Part shown: positions 21,598 to 25,843 of the stretch, one piece after another
How positions within the stretch are numbered: the first letter of the stretch is position 1
How the letters are laid out: every line of letters starts with the position of its first letter
From: an uncultured Christensenellaceae bacterium
Lineage (GTDB): Bacteria > Bacillota > Clostridia > Christensenellales > Borkfalkiaceae
Direction of reading: 5' to 3'
NCBI GenBank assembly: GCA_910588695.1
Contig: CAJUOV010000019.1
Coordinates: 1 to 25,843 of the forward strand
DNA length: 25,843 bases
Notes under the pieces: model-generated
Database searches by the model: none
Told to the model about the DNA's origin: nothing
The model's input: only the letters and a program-made list of their open reading frames with translations
Position numbers and translations under genes: made by a program

Positions 21598-21649
21598 GAC
21601 CTTCATGCAGGTGAGTTAGTGGTATTTAAGGGAAAGTGTGGAAAAGAGG

Positions 21650-21677
21650 TTGATAAATTTTTTGTTTTCGCTATAAT
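21650..21677 (+). promoter_or_regulatory. SigA-type promoter of the hydrolase-EEP pair
   Basis: TTGATA (21650-21655), 16-bp spacer, perfect TATAAT (21672-21677), 21 bp before the hydrolase start. Confidence 0.75.
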
Positions 21678-21698
21678 AAGATAGAACAGGAGTGGATT

Positions 21699-22577
21699 AT
21701 GATATTCAAAAGTTTCGACGGAAAGAAAATCTTTGTGCATGAATGGCTGGATGTGGAAAACCCCAAGGGTTTTGTTCAGATCGTGCACGGTATGACGGAG
21801 CACGGGGCAAGATACGACGGGTTTGCGAAATTTCTCAACGAGCACGGTTATCTTGCGGCGGCGGACGATCACCGCGGGCACGGCTATACCGATCCGGATA
21901 CGCTCGGTTATTCCGCGGGGGAAAACATGTTCTTCGATACGGTCAAAGACGAGGGCGCGCTCACCGATTACTATAAAGCGAAATATCCCGATCTCAAATA
22001 TTTTATTTTCGGGTTCTCTTACGGATCTTTTTTAACGCAGCGGTATATTTCCGATTACGGCGATAAAGTGGACGGCGCGGTGATCGGCGGGAGCAACAAG
22101 AAAAAGGATTTCGAAGTCTATCTCGGCGCGCTCGCGGCGGGAAGCGGCAATAAAAAGAAACCCGCAAAGTTTATCGAGGAGCAGTCCTTCGGCAACTATT
22201 CCAAAAAATTCCAAGACGGAGAGTGGCTTTCGAACGACGCGGAGAACAACGCCGCCTACCATGCGGACAAGTTCTGCGGGTTTACCTGCTCCAAAAAATT
22301 CTACGCCGATTTTTTCAAAGGGCTGAAATCCCTCTATACCAAAAAGTATGCGGCGGGGCTCAGAAAGGATCTGCCCGTCCTGCTCGTTTCGGGAGCGGAC
22401 GACCCCGTGGGCGATATGGGCAAGGGTATGAAGAAGCTCTTTTTATATTACAAAAAAGCGGGCATGACAAAGTTGGAAATGACTCTTTTCGAAGGTTCCC
22501 GCCACGAATTTCTCAACGAAAAAAAGACCGTCCGAAAAGGACGGGAGACCATTCTCGAATTTTTGGAGAAAAATTGA
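21699..22577 (+). CDS. Alpha/beta hydrolase (monoacylglycerol-lipase-like)
   Basis: 292 aa serine hydrolase. The segment VQIVHGMTEHGARYDGFAKFLNEHGY followed by DDHRGHG is characteristic of the monoacylglycerol lipase/lysophospholipase branch (Hydrolase_4). The nucleophile is Ser107 in GFSYGS; the acid is in SGADDPVGD and the catalytic His in GSRHEFLNE. There is no signal peptide, so it is probably cytoplasmic. AGGAGTGG precedes the ATG. The EEP-family gene starts 9 nt after its stop, with the ribosome site filling the gap, so the two are one operon. A lipid ester substrate is plausible but not shown. Confidence 0.92.
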   Translation: MIFKSFDGKKIFVHEWLDVENPKGFVQIVHGMTEHGARYDGFAKFLNEHGYLAAADDHRGHGYTDPDTLGYSAGENMFFDTVKDEGALTDYYKAKYPDLKYFIFGFSYGSFLTQRYISDYGDKVDGAVIGGSNKKKDFEVYLGALAAGSGNKKKPAKFIEEQSFGNYSKKFQDGEWLSNDAENNAAYHADKFCGFTCSKKFYADFFKGLKSLYTKKYAAGLRKDLPVLLVSGADDPVGDMGKGMKKLFLYYKKAGMTKLEMTLFEGSRHEFLNEKKTVRKGRETILEFLEKN

Positions 22578-22586
22578 GGGGAGAGT

Positions 22587-23738
22587 ATGGGAGAAGAACA
22601 GTCCAAAGCAAAAAAGGCAGTTAAAATTACGGCGATCTCGCTTGCATCGCTTATCGGCGCGTTTTTATTTATTGTGATTGTCTATGTGATCTATGTGGCG
22701 GCGCAGTATTATCGGATTGAGGACATGCTCTCGCTCGAAGTCGGGAACGCAAAAGAGGAGCGGGTTGCGGTCAATCAAGATTATACACTTGTCTCCTATA
22801 ATCTCGGGTTCGGCGCGTATTCCCCCGAATACTCCTTCTTCATGGATACCGGCGAGATGAAGAGCGGCGAAAAAGTTGCGGGAAAGTATGCAAAAGGCAT
22901 GAGCAGAGAGGACGTCGAAAAAAACGTTTCGGGACAGGCGGAATTGGCGAAAAACATTGACGCGGACTTTTATTTCTTTCAGGAAGCGGACGAGAAAGCG
23001 GACAGGAGTTACGGGATCGACATGCGCGGAAGAATGGTTTCCGCGCTCCCCGATCATTCCTCCGTCTATGCCGAAAACTTTCATACGGCGAAACTCTTCT
23101 ATCCGTTTAACGATCCGATCGGCACGACGAATGCGGGAATCTTAACTTTTTCGCGTTATCGGATTGAAAGCGCGGTGCGCCGTTCTTTCCCGATCACGAC
23201 GAATTTTATCGACAAGCTCTTTGATCTGGACCGTTGTTTTGCGGTGCAGTATCTGCCCGTTGAGGGGAGCGATAAATTTCTTGCGCTCGTCAACCTGCAC
23301 ATGTCCGCTTACGACGAAGGCGGAACAATCCGCGCCGAACAGCTGAAAATGCTCAATGCCGTGCTCAAAGAGGAGCGGGACAAAGGAAATTACGTCGTTG
23401 CGGGCGGCGATTTCAATCACTGTCTGATCGCCGATCAATTCAAAAGCGACGAAGAAGCTCTCGCTGCGTTTGCGGGCGGGCAGGTCACGCCCGATTGGGT
23501 CAAGAATTCCGTGCTGCACGAGGCGGAACTCACCGAGGGATTCAGCATCGCGGCAAGCAAAGAAAAGGCGACCTGCCGCGGCGCGGATATTCCCTATACG
23601 GCGGGCGTGAACTACGAGACTGTCGTCGACGGGTTTTTATATTCCGATAATGTTGAGATGATCGCGGAAGAGACTGTCGATACGGCATACGCATTCAGCG
23701 ACCACAATCCGGTCAAGCTGACCTTTCGCCTGAAATAA
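22587..23738 (+). CDS. Membrane-anchored endonuclease/exonuclease/phosphatase (EEP) family protein
   Basis: 383 aa. One transmembrane helix near the N-terminus (residues about 14-39) places the catalytic domain outside the membrane. The EEP fold is indicated by LVSYNLGFG, FFQEADE (metal-binding Glu), LVNLHMSAYD, VAGGDFNH (catalytic Asp/Asn) and the terminal AFSDHNPV (Asp-His). EEP enzymes cleave phosphodiesters in nucleic acids, phosphoinositides or sphingomyelin; an anchored outward-facing form suits an envelope or extracellular substrate. GGGGAGAG lies between the hydrolase stop and this ATG. No terminator follows, and the glycosyltransferase has its own promoter in the 75-nt gap. Confidence 0.9.
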   Translation: MGEEQSKAKKAVKITAISLASLIGAFLFIVIVYVIYVAAQYYRIEDMLSLEVGNAKEERVAVNQDYTLVSYNLGFGAYSPEYSFFMDTGEMKSGEKVAGKYAKGMSREDVEKNVSGQAELAKNIDADFYFFQEADEKADRSYGIDMRGRMVSALPDHSSVYAENFHTAKLFYPFNDPIGTTNAGILTFSRYRIESAVRRSFPITTNFIDKLFDLDRCFAVQYLPVEGSDKFLALVNLHMSAYDEGGTIRAEQLKMLNAVLKEERDKGNYVVAGGDFNHCLIADQFKSDEEALAAFAGGQVTPDWVKNSVLHEAELTEGFSIAASKEKATCRGADIPYTAGVNYETVVDGFLYSDNVEMIAEETVDTAYAFSDHNPVKLTFRLK

Positions 23739-23749
23739 AAGAAAAGCGC

Positions 23750-23778
23750 TTGACAATTTTGCAGGGCTGTTTTACAAT
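23750..23778 (+). promoter_or_regulatory. SigA-type promoter of the glycosyltransferase gene
   Basis: Perfect TTGACA (23750-23755), 17-bp spacer, TACAAT (23773-23778), 35 bp before the start codon. Confidence 0.87.
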
Positions 23779-23813
23779 ATAACACCGAGCCGCAGACGGG
23801 AGGGGAGAAGAAA

Positions 23814-24971
23814 ATGTTAAGAATCGGAATGTTTGTCGATACCTATTTCCCCATGATCGACGGGGTGATCAACGTCGTGCATCATTATTCGACGCTGCTC
23901 AGCGAGGACGAAAATTTTGAGGTCGTCGTGTTCTGTCCCAAAACGCAGGATAAAAAATACAAAGACGAATTTCCCTATCGGGTAGAGCGCTGTAAAAGCG
24001 TTAAGATTTTTTTTCTCGATTACTGTCTGCCCTTTCCCAAACTCGATTGCAGATTCAAAAGGGCGTTAAAAAACAGCAAGCTCGATATTGTACATATTCA
24101 TTCACCGTTCATGGTGGGAGAAGCCGGCGTGCGTTATGCAAAAAAGCACGGGATTCCCGTGATCGCCACTCTGCATTCGCAATTCGAGCAGGATTTTTAC
24201 CGCGCGACCAAGAGCAAGTGTATTACAAAATCCATGCTCCGCCGCGTAATGAAAGTATTTAACCGCTGCGACGAGTGTTTTGCCGTGAATCCCGCAGTTG
24301 CAAAGATATTTTACGGCTACGGCGCTAAAAAAATGCCGAGCGTGCTTTTGAACAGCGCTGATTTGACACCCGTAGAGAATGAAAAAGAAGCGTGCGCGCG
24401 GATCGATTCCGAATACGGCTTGAATCCCGATACGCCTGTATTTCTATTTGTCGGCAGAATGACCGCGCTCAAAAATATTTATTTTCTGGCGGACGCGCTT
24501 GCCCGATTGAAAACGCAGGATTATAAAATGTTCTTTGTGGGCGAGGGGCAGGACTTTCATGCGCTGCAAAAGAAAGTTGCCGAAAACGGCATTCGGGACC
24601 GTGTGATTTTTCTCGGCAGAGTGGCGGATCGCGAAAAATTGAAAGCGCTCTATTGCAGAGCGAAACTCTTTTTGTTTCCCTCTCTTTACGATGCGAGTTC
24701 GCTTGTTCAGATCGAGGCGGCTTCGCAGAATACGCCTACGGTGTTTTTGGAGGGCGCGGCGACGGCTGCGACCGTTACAGACCGTGTAAACGGATTTATC
24801 GCGCCCCGTTCTCCCCAGGAATACGCCGCGCTTGTCGATCGGATTGTGTCTGACGACGCGCTTTATGAGAGCGTCCGAAAAAACGTTAAAGCCGATCTCT
24901 ACCGTACTTGGGACGAGGCGGTCTCCGAATTGAAAAAAATATATTCGGATCTGTGCGATAAAAAAGATTAA
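23814..24971 (+). CDS. Family 4 glycosyltransferase
   Basis: 385 aa GT-B glycosyltransferase. N-terminal half: RIGMFVDTYFPMIDGVINVVHHYSTLL, the glycine/aspartate-rich acceptor side as in diacylglycerol glucosyltransferases, and DIVHIHSPFMVGEAG. C-terminal half: FLFVGRMTALKNI (nucleotide-sugar binding), then FPSLYDASSLVQIEAA, where the usual E-x7-E pair reads D-x7-E. The similarity suggests a membrane glycolipid enzyme such as a 1,2-diacylglycerol 3-alpha-glucosyltransferase, but the acceptor is not proven. No transmembrane helix is seen; it would be a peripheral protein on the inner face. GGGAGGGGAG precedes the ATG. It is convergent with the GtrA-like gene. Confidence 0.92.
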   Translation: MLRIGMFVDTYFPMIDGVINVVHHYSTLLSEDENFEVVVFCPKTQDKKYKDEFPYRVERCKSVKIFFLDYCLPFPKLDCRFKRALKNSKLDIVHIHSPFMVGEAGVRYAKKHGIPVIATLHSQFEQDFYRATKSKCITKSMLRRVMKVFNRCDECFAVNPAVAKIFYGYGAKKMPSVLLNSADLTPVENEKEACARIDSEYGLNPDTPVFLFVGRMTALKNIYFLADALARLKTQDYKMFFVGEGQDFHALQKKVAENGIRDRVIFLGRVADREKLKALYCRAKLFLFPSLYDASSLVQIEAASQNTPTVFLEGAATAATVTDRVNGFIAPRSPQEYAALVDRIVSDDALYESVRKNVKADLYRTWDEAVSELKKIYSDLCDKKD

Positions 24972-25004
24972 AATACCGCTCCCGATTTACGGGAGCGGTA
25001 TTTT
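24970..25004. terminator. Bidirectional terminator between the GT4 and GtrA-like genes
   Basis: A perfect 14-bp stem AAAATACCGCTCCC (24970-24983) / GGGAGCGGTATTTT (24991-25004) with a 7-nt loop and A/T flanks on both sides. It lies between convergent genes and overlaps the last bases of the GT4 gene. Confidence 0.93.
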
Positions 25005-25006
25005 GT

Positions 25007-25603
25007 TTATTGATCCTTATCATCGTTTCGATTTTCGCTCTCTGCGGGGACTTCCGCCGTTTCGTTTGTTTGCGGCAGCGATTTGTTTTTAATGCGGAAC
25101 GCGCGTTCGATTTTTGCCATAACGCTGTCGTTGAATACAATAAATTTATCCCACAAAAACTCGGTGATAAAGTTAAGGATCATCATGGCGGCTGTAATCA
25201 CAAGTTCGTAATTGTCCGACCATCCTTCGCCTGCGGCGGACTTCCATGCGTCTACGATTGCGTCTGCGCCGAATGTAGACAGCGGCGTGAACGCGCAGTA
25301 GTATACGATCACAAGACCCATCGCAAGCGGAACGTTGCTTGCCGATCGGAACGTAAATTTACGGTTGAACGTAAAGTTCCATATAACGGATAGCACAAGT
25401 CCGATCAGATAGGCGATCCAATAGGGAATCAGCCCCGTCCAAGTGGAGAGCGCGCCCGTAGCGACAAATTGAATAACGCCTGCCGAAATGGAGAATCCGG
25501 TAAAGACGAGAAATTGCAAAAACTGTTTTGTCTTGGTTTGCGGCGTCTTTTGCCGAACTTCGGAAGAATCGGCGTCTGAGTTGTTCTCTGTTTTTTGATT
25601 CAT
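25007..25603 (-). CDS. GtrA-like membrane protein
   Basis: 198 aa with about four membrane helices: residues about 28-50, 57-78, 92-112 and 134-156. The NFTFNRKFTF motif after the second helix is the GtrA/DPMS family signature. GtrA proteins help flip or present polyprenyl-linked sugars for cell-surface glycosylation. Here both termini are long, charged and probably cytoplasmic (N-terminal QKTENNSDADSS, C-terminal AEVPAESENRNDDKDQ), which is more than the compact family form. No Shine-Dalgarno precedes the ATG, and a promoter -10 box ends 6 bp upstream, so the message may be leaderless. Its convergent neighbour is the GT4 gene, but the two are not in one operon. Confidence 0.9.
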   Translation of the reverse strand: MNQKTENNSDADSSEVRQKTPQTKTKQFLQFLVFTGFSISAGVIQFVATGALSTWTGLIPYWIAYLIGLVLSVIWNFTFNRKFTFRSASNVPLAMGLVIVYYCAFTPLSTFGADAIVDAWKSAAGEGWSDNYELVITAAMMILNFITEFLWDKFIVFNDSVMAKIERAFRIKNKSLPQTNETAEVPAESENRNDDKDQ

Positions 25604-25609
25604 AAAACT

Positions 25610-25638
25610 ATCATATCACAATAAAAAAATGATTTCAA
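25610..25638 (-). promoter_or_regulatory. Promoter of the GtrA-like gene
   Basis: On the minus strand: TTGAAA (plus 25633-25638), 17-bp spacer, TATGAT (plus 25610-25615). The -10 box ends 6 bp from the start codon, so the transcript would begin at or next to the ATG. Confidence 0.65.
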
Positions 25639-25682
25639 GTTTTTTTTCGGCGATTATAGTATTTCGAATAATAAGATTCCGC

Positions 25683-25711
25683 TTGACATTTCTGTTAGGG
25701 TTTATTATAAT
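25683..25711 (+). promoter_or_regulatory. Full-consensus promoter of tRNA-Leu
   Basis: TTGACA (25683-25688), a 17-bp spacer, and TATAAT (25706-25711): both boxes match the SigA consensus at every position. The tRNA begins 21 bp downstream. Between the GtrA start and this promoter nothing else is seen. Confidence 0.93.
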
Positions 25712-25732
25712 AAAAAGACAATAGAAAATAAT

Positions 25733-25819
25733 GCCGCTGTGGTGGAATAGGCAGACGCAAGGGACTTAAAATCCTTCGATGGAGACATCGTACCGGTCCG
25801 AGTCCGGTCAGCGGCACCA
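25733..25819 (+). tRNA. tRNA-Leu, anticodon UAA
   Basis: An 87-nt class II tRNA. The acceptor stem is GCCGCTG (25733-25739) with CAGCGGC (25809-25815), discriminator A25816 and an encoded CCA (25817-25819). The D arm is GTGGTGGAATAGGCAGAC, the anticodon loop CTTAAAA with TAA at 25767-25769, then a long variable arm (TCGATGGAGACATCG) and a T arm with GGTCCGAGTCC. It reads UUA/UUG leucine codons. More tRNA genes may follow outside the window. Confidence 0.97.
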
Positions 25820-25843
25820 AAAAAGGACGGACATTTTGATACA

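Overview
The window reads as an ordinary chromosomal segment of a Bacillota bacterium, most likely class Clostridia. Shine-Dalgarno sites are strong (AGGAG/GGAGG about 6 nt before the start), promoters are SigA-type with mostly 17-bp spacers, glycyl-tRNA synthetase is the single-chain form, there is a PdaB-like (sporulation-type) deacetylase, and uvrB carries a DinR/LexA-like operator. Base composition is moderate. A finer placement (for example an uncultured Christensenellales-type lineage) would be a guess. No phage, transposon, CRISPR array or plasmid gene was seen, and no stretch over 300 bases lacks a gene.

Layout. Positions 1-52 are the 3' end of a 5S rRNA, followed by a hairpin and three plus-strand genes: a GNAT acetyltransferase, a maltose/galactoside-type O-acetyltransferase and a nucleotidyltransferase-fold protein (115-2054). 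A small minus-strand ORF with a GTG start (2128-2376) lies back to back with a large surface lipoprotein (2509-4842). Next come a zinc-ribbon protein with a very acidic tail, a ComF-family protein, a PdaB-like deacetylase and a two-OB-fold SSB-like protein (5009-8021). A bidirectional terminator separates these from minus-strand glyS (glyQS type) and a small XRE regulator. The regulator is divergent from a 91-aa protein, and their shared 85-bp promoter region contains a striking inverted-repeat operator. Then come glnS (notable in a Firmicute), a tandem pair of small winged-helix-like proteins each ending in a membrane helix, and a DNA-repair operon: uvrB, a HAD 5'-nucleotidase-like gene, uvrA, a MmcQ/YjbR-like gene and a PLP aminotransferase (12798-20041).

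The last third holds a minus-strand SecB-like chaperone, a minus-strand SH3-NlpC/P60 lipoprotein, a plus-strand alpha/beta hydrolase coupled to a membrane-anchored EEP-family phosphodiesterase, a GT4 glycosyltransferase, a minus-strand GtrA-like membrane protein and a tRNA-Leu(UAA) behind a consensus promoter.

How the genes fit together. The clearest functional unit is the uvrB-uvrA operon, with a palindrome over its transcription start that suggests SOS control. The XRE/91-aa pair looks like a self-regulated module. Several genes concern the envelope (lipoproteins, deacetylase, NlpC/P60, GT4, GtrA, EEP and hydrolase). The best candidates for undescribed biology are the membrane-anchored winged-helix pair, the XRE/91-aa module with its spacer-filling operator, the acidic zinc-ribbon protein and the doubly anchored lipoprotein. 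All family assignments come from reading motifs; no database search was run.
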